A stretch of DNA of 64,000 bases from Bacteroidota bacterium (GCA_029572935.1 JAKQHM010000024.1:35547-99546); one strand, 5' to 3'. Counted from the first letter of the stretch, positions 1-10,138 are shown. Notes: generated by a model not told the origin, from the sequence alone. Translations and numbers: made by a program.

Positions 1-72
1 TTCGCCAGGGTTTTCAAGCAGGAAACCGGCTTGTCACCGCAGGAGTGGCGCAGCAGGGACTTGAGTAAATAG
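1..72 (+). CDS. C-terminal fragment of an AraC-type HTH regulator (5' truncated by window edge)
   Basis: Frame +1 reads FARVFKQETGLSPQEWRSRDLSK*, matching the end of an AraC HTH (F..xFKxxTGxSPxxWR). Confidence 0.6.
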   Translation, partial: FARVFKQETGLSPQEWRSRDLSK

Positions 73-319
73 GATTTCCATTTTACTGATTTGTCCTGTT
101 GCATAAATTTTTCCAGGGATCGGATGGGAGCATTATTGATTTATGGAAATGCCATTTTTCTTCTTTAGTTACCTTTCCATTTAATTACATTGTATGCTAT
201 TTGACTTCATTGAATGATGAAATAATTGACCCGTTTTATGGCTTCAAAATTTAATCATAATTATGATCATTTAGAAATGAAGGTCTGAATCCATTTAGAA
301 AATGAATTTTTAAACATGT

Positions 320-535
320 TTACTTTTTTTCTTCTGCTACATATTCCAATATATCCCCAGGCTGGCAGTTTAATGCTTTACAAATGGATTCTAATGTGCT
401 GAAGCGAATGGCTTTTGCCTTTCCTGTTTTCAGGATGGATAGATTGGAGAGAGTTAGTTCCACTTTTTCAGATAGCTCATTCAGCGACATTTTGCGCTTT
501 GCCATCATGACATCTAAGTTTACAATGATAGGCAT
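320..535 (-). CDS. Small XRE/Cro-type HTH transcriptional regulator
   Basis: 71 aa; MSLNELSEKVELTLSNLSILKTGKAKAIRFSTLESICKALNCQPGDILEY is a typical HTH_26/YozG-like motif. Confidence 0.85.
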   Translation of the reverse strand: MPIIVNLDVMMAKRKMSLNELSEKVELTLSNLSILKTGKAKAIRFSTLESICKALNCQPGDILEYVAEEKK

Positions 536-538
536 GGA

Positions 539-1075
539 TTATACAGTTAATTCGTTTTCGTTTTGCAACTCTATCCCTTTTTTAAAGATCATGGCAATGA
601 CAAATAAGATGGCAGACATCATCAGATAGGCTCCACTGTCATCCCAGTAGCGACTGATCTCATGAGCATCATATCCCCTTTTGCTTATTTGTTTTACGAA
701 CTGATGGGCCAGGTAACTGATCAACCCAACTGAAAATGAGTAATAACTGATGGTTGTAATCTGATTTGAGATGGCTGTGGAAAATGGTTTTGAAATTTCC
801 ATTTTGGTAAACAATCTGATGACAAAGTAAAAAACAGTAGCCTTCAAAAATGAAAGAATGAGGATTAGGCTAAATAATGCATTGTACAGCAAAAAACTTT
901 GCTCATAGATTTTGGAGAGGTCCAGACCGAGATGCAGGTTATGAGTGGCAACAGGTTTGAATAAGCTGTAAACGAAATTGAAAATTAGTGTCCCGGTTTG
1001 AATGCAAAGTCCGGCGAAAATGAGCCAACAAGCGGTTTGAATGGCTTTCCAAATGAAATCGTCTGTTTTCGACAT
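539..1075 (-). CDS. DUF2975-type multi-TM membrane protein
   Basis: 178 aa with about 4 hydrophobic segments; directly upstream of the small XRE gene, the usual DUF2975-HTH pairing. Confidence 0.7.
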   Translation of the reverse strand: MSKTDDFIWKAIQTACWLIFAGLCIQTGTLIFNFVYSLFKPVATHNLHLGLDLSKIYEQSFLLYNALFSLILILSFLKATVFYFVIRLFTKMEISKPFSTAISNQITTISYYSFSVGLISYLAHQFVKQISKRGYDAHEISRYWDDSGAYLMMSAILFVIAMIFKKGIELQNENELTV

Positions 1076-1098
1076 AATGGTAATGTTTTTTAGTAGGG

Positions 1099-1106
1099 CA
1101 AAGGTA
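1099..1106 (-). promoter_or_regulatory. Putative Bacteroidota -7 element (TACCTTTG) for the DUF2975-XRE pair
   Basis: + strand caaaggta = TACCTTTG on the minus strand, about 24 nt upstream of the start; -33 box not clear. Confidence 0.4.
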
Positions 1107-1423
1107 TTTAGAAATTATTGAAAAACAATAAAAATATAACAAAAAACATTAAAAAAGTATTGAAATACGTATTTTTTAGGCATAATTTACTCTTAGTCAT
1201 TGAGTTGTGTCAAATTGATGTGATCACTCTTAATTCGTTATTTTGTCATGGATAATAAAATCATGCAGCTGCGAAGTGAATAAACATCATTACACATGGT
1301 AAAGGATCCAGTTTTTTCTTCAGATTCAGGAATGTCCAGGTGACTCGTGAAAGAGGATCATACAGATGACTTATGATTTAAAGAACCGGAACCGAACTGA
1401 TTACCTCTGTTCCCAATCCGTGC

Positions 1424-2659
1424 CTACTCGTGTACCCGGATTCGGCTTCGCTGACGATCGTCCACGGCCTTTCCCTCATCGGTATTGAATTCTGTCCAGT
1501 CACCGCTGCTTTGGCTCAGGTCAGGCTGACCGGCTTCTGTCCAGGCAGAGTACCACACAGACCCTATGGCAAGTATACAGGCTCGAAAACGGGCTTCTAC
1601 CTGACGGTCGAGTTGTTCGTGGTAGAGTCTTGCGTAGTCTCGGCAGGGTAGTTTGGTGACTACGCCAAGGCGGGTCTCGTAGCAGTATTGCAGATCGGCC
1701 GGCAAGCTCTGGCTGAGACGTTTTTCTATACTCAGTACGCTGTCTACCCCCTGGTGGCTGGCGCGTACCACATTCCAGATGAAGGCCTCCGGGTCAGGCA
1801 GGAAGGACGAGCGACCTACGAGAAAGTCAAATTCCTCTTCGGCAAAAAGTTCCGGGATCCGGCTTTCCCAAAAGGCATGAATGCCTTCCTGTCCTGTTAG
1901 TTGACCGTTGTAATTTTTGGTAGTATGCAGGGGTACGTGTGCATCCCCTATATAATGCCCAATGTCTGCCGAAAGTCTGACGATGGCGGGCAGGTTGCGT
2001 GCTTCGAAGGCCTTGATCAATCTTCTGTAGTGTTGTGGAAAAAAGTAGGGCAGGATCCCATGTTTGCTGAAGCGATCGTCGATCCATAACTGCCCTCCGG
2101 ATGATAGTTGTGTGCCTGTAAGTTCAGAGGCTATCGCTCCGGGCAATAACCAATCGTACTCGTCGTATTCGGCCAATGCATGCTCTTTGAGCCAGCGCAG
2201 TCCTTCTCGCTCCGGAATTTCGGACCTCAGCATCAGTCGGGCTGTGCGGAAAGCCTCCGTGAACCTGCGGGGGGATTCCCGCAGCACCTCCAGATCCATG
2301 GTGTCAAAAACCAGCAGGCTGTCCCTGTCTTCCACCCAATAGAACACGGCTGTCCGCCAGATCGCCCGTGCATGGTCTCTGGGTAAAGAATCCAATGCGC
2401 CCTTGCCCCAGTGATCCAGATCGATGTAATGCCGTACAGCTTCGCCCCGCACTGCGTAGCGCCGTTTGTCGGGATCAACGGCATGTTCCCGGATTTCCTC
2501 CAGATGTTCTTTGTAAAATCCGATCAGCTTGGGTGGCAGGGTATAGATGGCCAGTTCGTTTAGCTTCTTATGTGCATAAAAACCCCAGTCCTCGCAAAGG
2601 GGAGGGCGAAAGGATAGCAGAAAGAATGGCAATAGTAAATATGGGTATCTCCGGATCAC
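1424..2659 (-). CDS. Zinc-dependent phospholipase C / S1-P1 nuclease-like secreted protein
   Basis: Signal peptide then W (CEDWGFYAHKKLNE), HYIDLDHWG, and DIGHYIGDAHVPLHTTKNYNGQ...HAFWES zinc-ligand pattern; GTG start. Confidence 0.75.
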   Translation of the reverse strand: MIRRYPYLLLPFFLLSFRPPLCEDWGFYAHKKLNELAIYTLPPKLIGFYKEHLEEIREHAVDPDKRRYAVRGEAVRHYIDLDHWGKGALDSLPRDHARAIWRTAVFYWVEDRDSLLVFDTMDLEVLRESPRRFTEAFRTARLMLRSEIPEREGLRWLKEHALAEYDEYDWLLPGAIASELTGTQLSSGGQLWIDDRFSKHGILPYFFPQHYRRLIKAFEARNLPAIVRLSADIGHYIGDAHVPLHTTKNYNGQLTGQEGIHAFWESRIPELFAEEEFDFLVGRSSFLPDPEAFIWNVVRASHQGVDSVLSIEKRLSQSLPADLQYCYETRLGVVTKLPCRDYARLYHEQLDRQVEARFRACILAIGSVWYSAWTEAGQPDLSQSSGDWTEFNTDEGKAVDDRQRSRIRVHE

Positions 2660-2895
2660 AACGTAAATTTAGCCAGGATCCTGGAATGAAAATGATGATG
2701 CGGAAGAAAATATCTCTCCACGATATGAGCCGGCTATCCTGGTAAGGAAGAGATGGGTTAACTTAAAAAGATAGTACGCTGGAGTTTATGGTCCATAGAC
2801 CCATAAACTTGATTTTATTTTAAACCAAAGCAAGAAGACAAATGCTATGAGACATCAGCTTACATTAACTTAAGTGCATGTTTTCCATGCTTCCC

Positions 2896-3915
2896 TTATT
2901 CTCCCTTTTTCATCTCCTCCAGATTCCGGAGGATCGAGCTGATCTGCTGGATTTGCAGAATGAGGAAATCCCCGTCGCTTCGGTTGGCAAAGAAGCGGAA
3001 AAATTTCTTTCTGTTCAGAAATTCAGGGGAGAGGTCTACCGGCTTTTCGGTCTCTTCGTTGATGGGATACAGACTGACGATCAAGGAATCCTGACCACCT
3101 GTCCTGCCTGCGGCGATCCGGCAAAAGGGGATCATTTGGGCGATCTCGTTACGCTCCGGATTGCGGTTTTGGAAATTCTCTGTTTGAGCGATGCACAGGT
3201 TTTCGATGTAGGACCTCAGAAATTTCGATTTGACGCCGTCCAGGTGTTGATCCGATGATCCCGGAATGGAAAGCTTGTAGCTGTTTTCGATTTGCCGGAT
3301 GACGAAGGAAGATTCGGGTTGATAGGGATAACTTACCTCCACCCCGGTGATCTCGGCTGGATCCAGGGGAACCAGGGATCGGTCCCGCCAGTCATCCAAA
3401 GCGATGTCGTACCGATGGCGGATGTTGGATTGCTTCTTGTTAAGGTGCATGATGTAGGGCTGCCGGTAGCCATCCATCAGAAAATAGACGCCGGTCTCGT
3501 CGTTGGTGACGCCACCGATGTAATAGGTTTTGAGTTTCTCGTCGTTTTTTCCATAGATCTCGACCTTGAGGCCTACTTCCGCCAGGTCTTTCATTATCCC
3601 TTCATAGGCTGATTTGGGAGGGATGGATTTGATGCTCAGACCTGTCATGGCATCCAGCAGGTTGTTGATCGGACTTTTAAAAACACGGTATTTTCCATTC
3701 ACATACCAGATGTCTTGTTTTCGTTCCAGCGTAATGGGATCAGCGCCCCGTTTTGCCAAAAAAATCTTGTGGATGTCACGCGCATCTTCGATGGCAAATT
3801 TGCGATCGGCTGTATCGATCGTGGATTTGGGATTGATCTTGCGCCAGAGAAACCAGCTAGCCGATGCCAGCACAATAAAGGATATGAGAATCAGGTAAAA
3901 GTTTTTATTCTTCAT
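2896..3915 (-). CDS. DUF4340 domain-containing protein (gliding-operon associated)
   Basis: N-terminal TM then beta-rich domain; ATGA overlap with gldG at 3912-3915. Confidence 0.7.
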   Translation of the reverse strand: MKNKNFYLILISFIVLASASWFLWRKINPKSTIDTADRKFAIEDARDIHKIFLAKRGADPITLERKQDIWYVNGKYRVFKSPINNLLDAMTGLSIKSIPPKSAYEGIMKDLAEVGLKVEIYGKNDEKLKTYYIGGVTNDETGVYFLMDGYRQPYIMHLNKKQSNIRHRYDIALDDWRDRSLVPLDPAEITGVEVSYPYQPESSFVIRQIENSYKLSIPGSSDQHLDGVKSKFLRSYIENLCIAQTENFQNRNPERNEIAQMIPFCRIAAGRTGGQDSLIVSLYPINEETEKPVDLSPEFLNRKKFFRFFANRSDGDFLILQIQQISSILRNLEEMKKGE

Positions 3916-5612
3916 TTGAGATATTTCCTTTTTCTGATCTGATGATTGAATATTCCCAGAAGGCCAAGCAGAACGATGGGCAGCCCGATGTTGAATACTT
4001 GCCAGAAGGTTTTTTCTTTTTCTGTCTTCACCTTGTCCAGCAATCTGAGTTTAAATTGCTTGGATCGGGCAACGAGCACGTGGTTGGGATCGATCAGGTA
4101 CTCCACGGCATTGAGGACAAAATCTTTGTTACCGTCGAAGGTGGTTTTCTCCCAGCGGCTGTACCCCATGGGTGCGCTCTTTCCGGTTTCGGCATCGTAC
4201 AGGTTCCTGGGCAGGTCTCCATCCGCCACGACGATGACCGCAGTGGGATCAGACAAAGGCCTGAATTCCATGTTGAGAGAAGAGAGGGTGCTTTTCATTT
4301 CTTCCGTAACACGGTTTTCATAAAGAGATGAAAACTGGCCTTCCACGAGTACGGCAAGAGGCAGATTGGGTTTATTGAATTTATCGGGCTCTGGTTTGTA
4401 TCGAAGGATGTCGAAACCAACCTTCATGGGAGCCAGCTGGTAGCGGCTGTATTGGGAAGAACTGAGCAGTACGGATTTTTTCAGGGGCGTCTTGGTGCGC
4501 AGGGTGTCTATGGAAGAAACAAATTCAAAATTGACCCGGTCGATGTTGCTGACGATTGGGTGGTTGCCTTTTGAGGCCACCAGGGGATGATAATACCAGG
4601 GGAAAAGTTCGATCTGAGGTTTGCCACCTTGTTTGCCGATCACCTGTGGGATTCTGGAACATTCAATGTCAAGCACCAGATTGGGTTCTATGCGGACTCC
4701 AAATTCAAAGAAAAGATCACCCAGCCCCAGATCCAGTGGTTCAGGTATATATTCGTTTCGGACCGCGAGTGAATCGAGTGTCATGGCCATACCATCGACA
4801 AAGAAAAGGATCCGTCCGCCATGCATCAGGTATTGATCCAGTTTGAATTTATCCTTGTCCTCAAATTTGCGAATGGGTCTGGGTACAATGAGCAGGCTGA
4901 TTTCCGGGCTGATCTGCACCACACTGTCCAGGTTCAGACGACCTACGTTGTAAAAGGGATACAGCATACTGATGAGGGACTTGGCATACTCCGCTTCCAG
5001 TTCTCCATGTCCCGTGGAAATGGCGATGTTCTTTTTCTCCTTGTACTGGAGCTTATGGATGGCATTGGCAAATTTATATTCCAGCAGACTGATGGAGTTG
5101 CTGAGATTGGTCTCCTGATCCTGATCCGCAGAACTTTCCAGCAGGTTGACGGCGATGCTTCTTTCTCCGAAACTGAAAATAGCATAGGGATAAATGATCT
5201 GTTCCTTGTTTTCAGATCCGCTTCGCACAAAGAGGTTGGTAGGAACCAAACCATCTTTGCGCAGCTCCTCGCGCCGTGCATTGATTTCCTGGATCGTGCC
5301 CGCATTGGGATCTTCAAACTCGTATTCGATGTAGCCGGACAGGGAGGCAAACTGATCCAGCATTTCTTTCGTGCTTTGCTGTAACCTCTTAAAACCGGCG
5401 GGAAATTCACCTTCGAGCAGAACACGTACCAGGATCACGTCTGGAACTTTACTGACGATCTCTGCCGTGGCGGGTGTCAGGGTAAACCTCTTTTCTTCAG
5501 TCAGGTCCCAGGATCCATAAAAAAAGGATCCCAGAATGTTGATAAAAACGAGGATTCCAGCGACCAGAAGGATGCTGAGCGTGTTTTGGAATTTGCTTCT
5601 AACATTCATCAT
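3912..5612 (-). CDS. gldG: Gliding motility-associated ABC transporter substrate-binding protein GldG (copy 1)
   Basis: 566 aa, TM at each end; DLTEEKRFTLTPATAEIV, ISTGHGELE, LFFVDGMAM; adjacent to gldF and gldA. Confidence 0.85.
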   Translation of the reverse strand: MMNVRSKFQNTLSILLVAGILVFINILGSFFYGSWDLTEEKRFTLTPATAEIVSKVPDVILVRVLLEGEFPAGFKRLQQSTKEMLDQFASLSGYIEYEFEDPNAGTIQEINARREELRKDGLVPTNLFVRSGSENKEQIIYPYAIFSFGERSIAVNLLESSADQDQETNLSNSISLLEYKFANAIHKLQYKEKKNIAISTGHGELEAEYAKSLISMLYPFYNVGRLNLDSVVQISPEISLLIVPRPIRKFEDKDKFKLDQYLMHGGRILFFVDGMAMTLDSLAVRNEYIPEPLDLGLGDLFFEFGVRIEPNLVLDIECSRIPQVIGKQGGKPQIELFPWYYHPLVASKGNHPIVSNIDRVNFEFVSSIDTLRTKTPLKKSVLLSSSQYSRYQLAPMKVGFDILRYKPEPDKFNKPNLPLAVLVEGQFSSLYENRVTEEMKSTLSSLNMEFRPLSDPTAVIVVADGDLPRNLYDAETGKSAPMGYSRWEKTTFDGNKDFVLNAVEYLIDPNHVLVARSKQFKLRLLDKVKTEKEKTFWQVFNIGLPIVLLGLLGIFNHQIRKRKYLK

Positions 5613-6344
5613 TCAGAAGATCCTGTTTTTGATCCAATGGATCGTGAGGTAAAGGAAGAATGCGATCAGGCTCAAGAAGTAAATCACATTTCGAGAATCT
5701 ACATTGCCTTTGCTGAGCGCATTGTAGTGGTAGTCCATTCCGATCATCGCGACTATGTCATCTGATTTTCCGAAAAAGAGGGGAAGCTTACTCAGGAAAT
5801 AAAATCCATAGTAAAACAAAAAGCAAAGCAAGACCGAAAAAAGGAAGGACACGATTTGATTTTTGCTGAGTGCTGAACCAAAAATTCCGACAGCCGTAAA
5901 GGATGAGGCCAAAAAGACCAATCCGATGTAAGATCCTGCCACTGCGCCGCTATCGAGATTTCCAGGCGGTGATCCCAATTGATACACCGAGTAATAATAC
6001 AGCAGGGTAGGGATCAGCGTAATGGCAGATAGGCTGACACAAGCCAGGAATTTTCCGAGGACGATCTGGGTCTCAGTGATGGGTTTGGTAATCAGGATCT
6101 CAAGTGTTCCGGATTGGATTTCTTCTGAAAAGGAACGCATGGTCACTGCCGGTATGATGAAAAGTAAAATCAAAGGAGCCAGACTGAATAATGGATCCAT
6201 GGAAGCGTAAGAGGAATCCAGAATTCCGGTATCCGGAAAAACCCACATGGTGAGCCCCATAATCAGCAGAAATACGGCAATGACCACATAACCGATCAGC
6301 GAACTGAAGAAAGAGGAAAGCTCTTTTTGATAGATAGTCCACAT
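5613..6344 (-). CDS. gldF: ABC transporter permease GldF (copy 1)
   Basis: 243 aa, 6 TM; MRSFSEEIQSGTLEILITKPITETQIVLGKF. Confidence 0.85.
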   Translation of the reverse strand: MWTIYQKELSSFFSSLIGYVVIAVFLLIMGLTMWVFPDTGILDSSYASMDPLFSLAPLILLFIIPAVTMRSFSEEIQSGTLEILITKPITETQIVLGKFLACVSLSAITLIPTLLYYYSVYQLGSPPGNLDSGAVAGSYIGLVFLASSFTAVGIFGSALSKNQIVSFLFSVLLCFLFYYGFYFLSKLPLFFGKSDDIVAMIGMDYHYNALSKGNVDSRNVIYFLSLIAFFLYLTIHWIKNRIF

Positions 6345-6350
6345 AGCGGA

Positions 6351-7268
6351 TCAGTTTTTTGTAGTTTTTGTGAGCAGGGAGAACACGTCTTCCACACTTG
6401 ATTTTTCGCGACTCATTTCGAGAAGGGTCCACCGGTTTTGAACGGCTGTGTGAAAAATGGTTTCTCTGAGGTCTGATTTGAGGTTGGCATAGATGGTGTA
6501 TCTTCCCTTGCCATGGTGTTTGACATTTTGCACGCCTGAGAGCGCTTTGATGATGCTTTCGACCACTTCTCCGGCAAACTCCACATGCACGATCTGGCGG
6601 TCCAGCCCCATGGACTCGAGCGTTTCAATGGAATCATCTGCCACGATTCTACCTTGGTTGATGATGATCACGCGGTCGCAAAGAGCCTTAACCTCTTGCA
6701 TGATGTGTGTGGAGAAGATCAGTGTTTTCTCTTTTCCGAATCCTTTGATGAGGTTTCGGATATCCTGAATCTGATTGGGATCCAGTCCGGAGGTCGGTTC
6801 GTCCAGGATGAGGACTTCCGGGTCGTGGATGAGTGCCTGACAAAGTCCGACCCGCTGGCGATATCCTTTGGACAGAGAGCCAATCTGTTTGTTTTGTTCG
6901 CGACCGAGTCCCGTCAATTCGATCAGCTCATTGATCCGTTTCGTGGGTTGGGCAGTGTCCGTGATGCGGGCAAATGTCTGCAGGTATTCCCGTACATACA
7001 TATCCTTGTACAAGGGGTTGTGCTCAGGCAGGTAACCGATTTTTCGCTTGGCCTCGACGGGATGCTCCGAAACGTCGAAGCCACAGATGCGCGCCGTGCC
7101 TGAGCTCGGACTCAGATAGCCGGTCAGGATCTTCATCGTGGTGGTCTTTCCGGCTCCGTTGGGCCCCAGAAATCCCAGGATCTGCCCTTTGGAGACTTCA
7201 AAGCTGATGCCATCCAGCGCTTTCTGGTTTCCGTAAATTTTCACCAATTCATGGACTTGTACAGACAT
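6351..7268 (-). CDS. gldA: ABC transporter ATP-binding protein GldA (copy 1)
   Basis: Walker A GPNGAGKTT, signature LSKGYRQRVG, Walker B LILDEPTSGLD, H-loop STH. Confidence 0.88.
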   Translation of the reverse strand: MSVQVHELVKIYGNQKALDGISFEVSKGQILGFLGPNGAGKTTTMKILTGYLSPSSGTARICGFDVSEHPVEAKRKIGYLPEHNPLYKDMYVREYLQTFARITDTAQPTKRINELIELTGLGREQNKQIGSLSKGYRQRVGLCQALIHDPEVLILDEPTSGLDPNQIQDIRNLIKGFGKEKTLIFSTHIMQEVKALCDRVIIINQGRIVADDSIETLESMGLDRQIVHVEFAGEVVESIIKALSGVQNVKHHGKGRYTIYANLKSDLRETIFHTAVQNRWTLLEMSREKSSVEDVFSLLTKTTKN

Positions 7269-7293
7269 GCATTTTATTTTTGGAGCAGAGGGC

Positions 7294-7301
7294 CAAAGTT
7301 A
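7294..7301 (-). promoter_or_regulatory. Putative -7 element TAACTTTG for the gldA1 operon
   Basis: + strand caaagtta = TAACTTTG, ~26 nt upstream of the gldA ATG. Confidence 0.5.
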
Positions 7302-7308
7302 GAACGAA

Positions 7309-8046
7309 TCAGGCACTTAAAGGTGGATCTACAGGCTGCAGTTTTTCGACCAGATTTTCAAGAGACCATGCCTGATCAACGGAATAATCTCCGATCCGGG
7401 TCCTTTTCAGGGAGGATAGATAAGCTGAATTGCCCAATCTTTGGCCAAATTCGTGGGCAATGGATCGGATGTAGGTTCCTTTGGTGCAACTGATCTCAAA
7501 ACCGATGACCGGGAAATGATCCGGATGCACATCAAACCGGGAAATATAGATCGGACGAGGGGGAAGAACCAAGGTTTCTCCTTTCCGGGCCATGGTATAG
7601 GCTCGCTTGCCGCCAACTTTTACGGCGGAATGAACAGGTGGCACCAGCTCCTGATATCCCATGAATGAAAGTCTTACAGCTTCGAGCTGTTCCAGACTGA
7701 TGCCAGAGGGGTCCGGGCCTGGTATGATTGCTTGTTCCAGGTCATAGCTCTCTGTACTCGCACCCAGGGTGAATGTCCCGGTATAGGTCTTTTCCATATC
7801 CTGAAAGTCCTGGATTTTCTTGGTCATCTTGCCTGTGCACACGATCAGTAAGCCGGTAGCCAAAGGATCCAGTGTGCCGGCATGACCGATCTTGAGTTTT
7901 TTGAATCCCTTGTTACGCAAGACGCGTTTGATTTTTTCCAGAGCCAGGAAGGATGTGATCCCATAAGGTTTGTCGATCAGGATCAGCTGTCCGCCTTCAA
8001 AATCGAGATGTGAAAGGTTTTCTTCTGGCGGTATCTGATCGCTCAT
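7309..8046 (-). CDS. truB: tRNA pseudouridine(55) synthase TruB
   Basis: KIGHAGTLDPLATGLLIVCTGKMTKK catalytic motif; the start MSDQ at 8046 forms an ATGA overlap with uppP. Confidence 0.93.
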   Translation of the reverse strand: MSDQIPPEENLSHLDFEGGQLILIDKPYGITSFLALEKIKRVLRNKGFKKLKIGHAGTLDPLATGLLIVCTGKMTKKIQDFQDMEKTYTGTFTLGASTESYDLEQAIIPGPDPSGISLEQLEAVRLSFMGYQELVPPVHSAVKVGGKRAYTMARKGETLVLPPRPIYISRFDVHPDHFPVIGFEISCTKGTYIRSIAHEFGQRLGNSAYLSSLKRTRIGDYSVDQAWSLENLVEKLQPVDPPLSA

Positions 8047-8843
8047 GCGGAGAATTGAAGGTAAAGGATCATCAGAGTACCGGCAGCCATGCAATACCAG
8101 GCAAAATAGTGAAGTTTGATGCGCTGGACAACCAGGATCATCAGTTTACAGGCGAAGATACCGGTGACAAAGGCAGATACAAAACCAAGTGCTACAGCTC
8201 CAAGCGAATAATTGGAGACCATAAGTCCTCCGTCCATCAGGTCTTTGGCAATCTTGCCCAGGATCAGGGGTACGACCATGAGAAAGGAAAAGGTGGCAGC
8301 CTGATTGCGGTCTATGTTCATCAGCATGGCAGTGGATATGGTGCTGCCCGAGCGGCTGATGCCGGGTAGTATGGCCAGGGCCTGGCTGAGACCCATCACA
8401 AATGCCTTTGGACCCGTGATAGCTCCTTGAGCGGGAGGACGTATTTTGGAACTGAAAAGAATGAGCCCATTTACAAACAAAAGGATCGAAACCAAAAGGA
8501 TCCGTCCCTCAAAAAGCTGGCTGACCTGCTCCTCAAAGAAAAGTCCAACAATGGCTGCCGGTATCATCGAGAGGATGACATTCATGGCAAAACTCTTGGA
8601 TGCCTGATCTCTTTTGGTTAACAGATCGGTCAGGATGCGGATGATGTCTTTTCGGAAGACCACCATTATACTCAATGCAGTAGCCATATGCAGGATTACG
8701 GTCAGTTGAAGACTGTCAGCCGCACCTGAGGTATCGCCGGTCAGGTATTTGGCCAGTTCGAGGTGGCCATCGCTCGAAATAGGTAAAAATTCGGTTATTC
8801 CCTGGACTATGCCCAGGATGAGGGTGATCAGATATTCCTGCAT
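8043..8843 (-). CDS. uppP: Undecaprenyl-diphosphatase UppP/BacA
   Basis: ITEFLPISSDGHLELAKYL and LPGISRSGSTIS motifs; likely start MQEYLI at 8843. Confidence 0.93.
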   Translation of the reverse strand: MQEYLITLILGIVQGITEFLPISSDGHLELAKYLTGDTSGAADSLQLTVILHMATALSIMVVFRKDIIRILTDLLTKRDQASKSFAMNVILSMIPAAIVGLFFEEQVSQLFEGRILLVSILLFVNGLILFSSKIRPPAQGAITGPKAFVMGLSQALAILPGISRSGSTISTAMLMNIDRNQAATFSFLMVVPLILGKIAKDLMDGGLMVSNYSLGAVALGFVSAFVTGIFACKLMILVVQRIKLHYFAWYCMAAGTLMILYLQFSA

Positions 8844-8847
8844 CCGG

Positions 8848-9159
8848 TCAGCTCTTGAAAATGGCGTACACCTGCACGGCGAGGCCTGCAATAATGAAAG
8901 CTGGAGCCAAAACGGTTCTCCTGAAGGAATAAATGATGCTTTCGTCCCATACCTCGGGTGAAGGCATATGGCCTCCCGACATCAGGACCAGGCCAAGGGC
9001 GATCAGGGCCAGTCCAATGAGGACTATACGGATGTGTTTCTTGCCATAGGTAAATTCCTGTAAGGACCTGCTGCTGCTGGCTGTACCGGTTGAACTGCTG
9101 GCCGGTGTTTTGGCAGCCTGCGGGGCCGGGACCGTTTTTTTGGATTTGGCTTCTCCCAT
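8848..9159 (-). CDS. DUF3098 membrane protein
   Basis: FTYGKKHIRIVLIGLALIALGLVLMSGG...; sits between ftsX and uppP as in many Bacteroidota. Confidence 0.8.
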   Translation of the reverse strand: MGEAKSKKTVPAPQAAKTPASSSTGTASSSRSLQEFTYGKKHIRIVLIGLALIALGLVLMSGGHMPSPEVWDESIIYSFRRTVLAPAFIIAGLAVQVYAIFKS

Positions 9160-9170
9160 GATTCGATGTT

Positions 9171-10019
9171 TTATATTTGAAAGGATTTAATGCTTTGTCT
9201 TATGCTGATATAATGGAGTCCAGGACCTGTGATCAGAAGAACGACGACTGTGATGAGAAAATTTTTCAGGTCCAGTAAATGATATACCCACGGTGCCATA
9301 TAATATAATACCAACAGGGCCAGCCCCAGCATGCTGACTGCCATCAAGGCGCTTGCCAGGCCATGGATAATCGCTAGTCGGGTGTAAGGACCTGCAATTT
9401 TTCCGGGTTCTGCTCCCAGAAGCCCCATCAGGCGAATGACGGGCGCTTTTGTTTGAAAAAAGATACGCACCAGGTACCCGATGATAAAAAAAGCCATCAG
9501 AGCAAGCAGGAGGGTAGAAAAAACCAATACGGTCTTGACCTTGCGGACAGAGTCTGAAAATCCTGCCTGTCCTGCGATGGGATTGGATGCCGAACTGATG
9601 AAACCAAAACCTTTGAGGAATTCCTGTAGTCTTGAAATGGAGGCCTGTTCATCCTGTTCGGGGTCCAGGTTCAGTACGATCAGATCGAAAAAGGGGTTTT
9701 CACCGGGTGAAAGGGCCAGGTCTTGTTCTTTGCTCATTTCTTGGACAGCACGGTCGCGCGGGATCATGGAAACGCTTTTGGATACAATGCCAGGCAAGCT
9801 TTCCAGTTTGTCCATAAGGTATTTGAGGGAATCTGACTGGTATCCGGGTCTCAGTTCGATGACAAATGGTGTTTCTGTCCGAATTCGTTTTTCCAGCCTG
9901 ATCGAATGCACAAAAGCCAGAAATGCCAGTCCTACCAATGACAATACCAAGGCCACGGCCAGCACATGGAGGAGATTGGAGCTTCGCGTTTCTGAGATCA
10001 GATTAAGAAATTTTTGCAA
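9171..10019 (-). CDS. ftsX: Cell division protein FtsX-like permease
   Basis: 4 TM, extracellular domain after TM1, FtsX-like C-terminus; conserved position upstream of DUF3098-uppP-truB. Start appears to be TTG. Confidence 0.85.
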   Translation of the reverse strand: MQKFLNLISETRSSNLLHVLAVALVLSLVGLAFLAFVHSIRLEKRIRTETPFVIELRPGYQSDSLKYLMDKLESLPGIVSKSVSMIPRDRAVQEMSKEQDLALSPGENPFFDLIVLNLDPEQDEQASISRLQEFLKGFGFISSASNPIAGQAGFSDSVRKVKTVLVFSTLLLALMAFFIIGYLVRIFFQTKAPVIRLMGLLGAEPGKIAGPYTRLAIIHGLASALMAVSMLGLALLVLYYMAPWVYHLLDLKNFLITVVVLLITGPGLHYISIRQSIKSFQI

Positions 10020-10138
10020 ATGTAGTTAAATTCAACGTTTCAGGAAGGAGCAATGAAAGCCGCGACTAATGGTTAAAATAACCTTCCTTGTATTAAATGG
10101 GAGGTGGTTTATTGCCCGAAAGAGCAGCATGGACTGCT

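Noticed and set aside
4821-5384. 187-aa ORF opposite gldG
   Set aside because: Shadow ORF inside a well-supported gldG.
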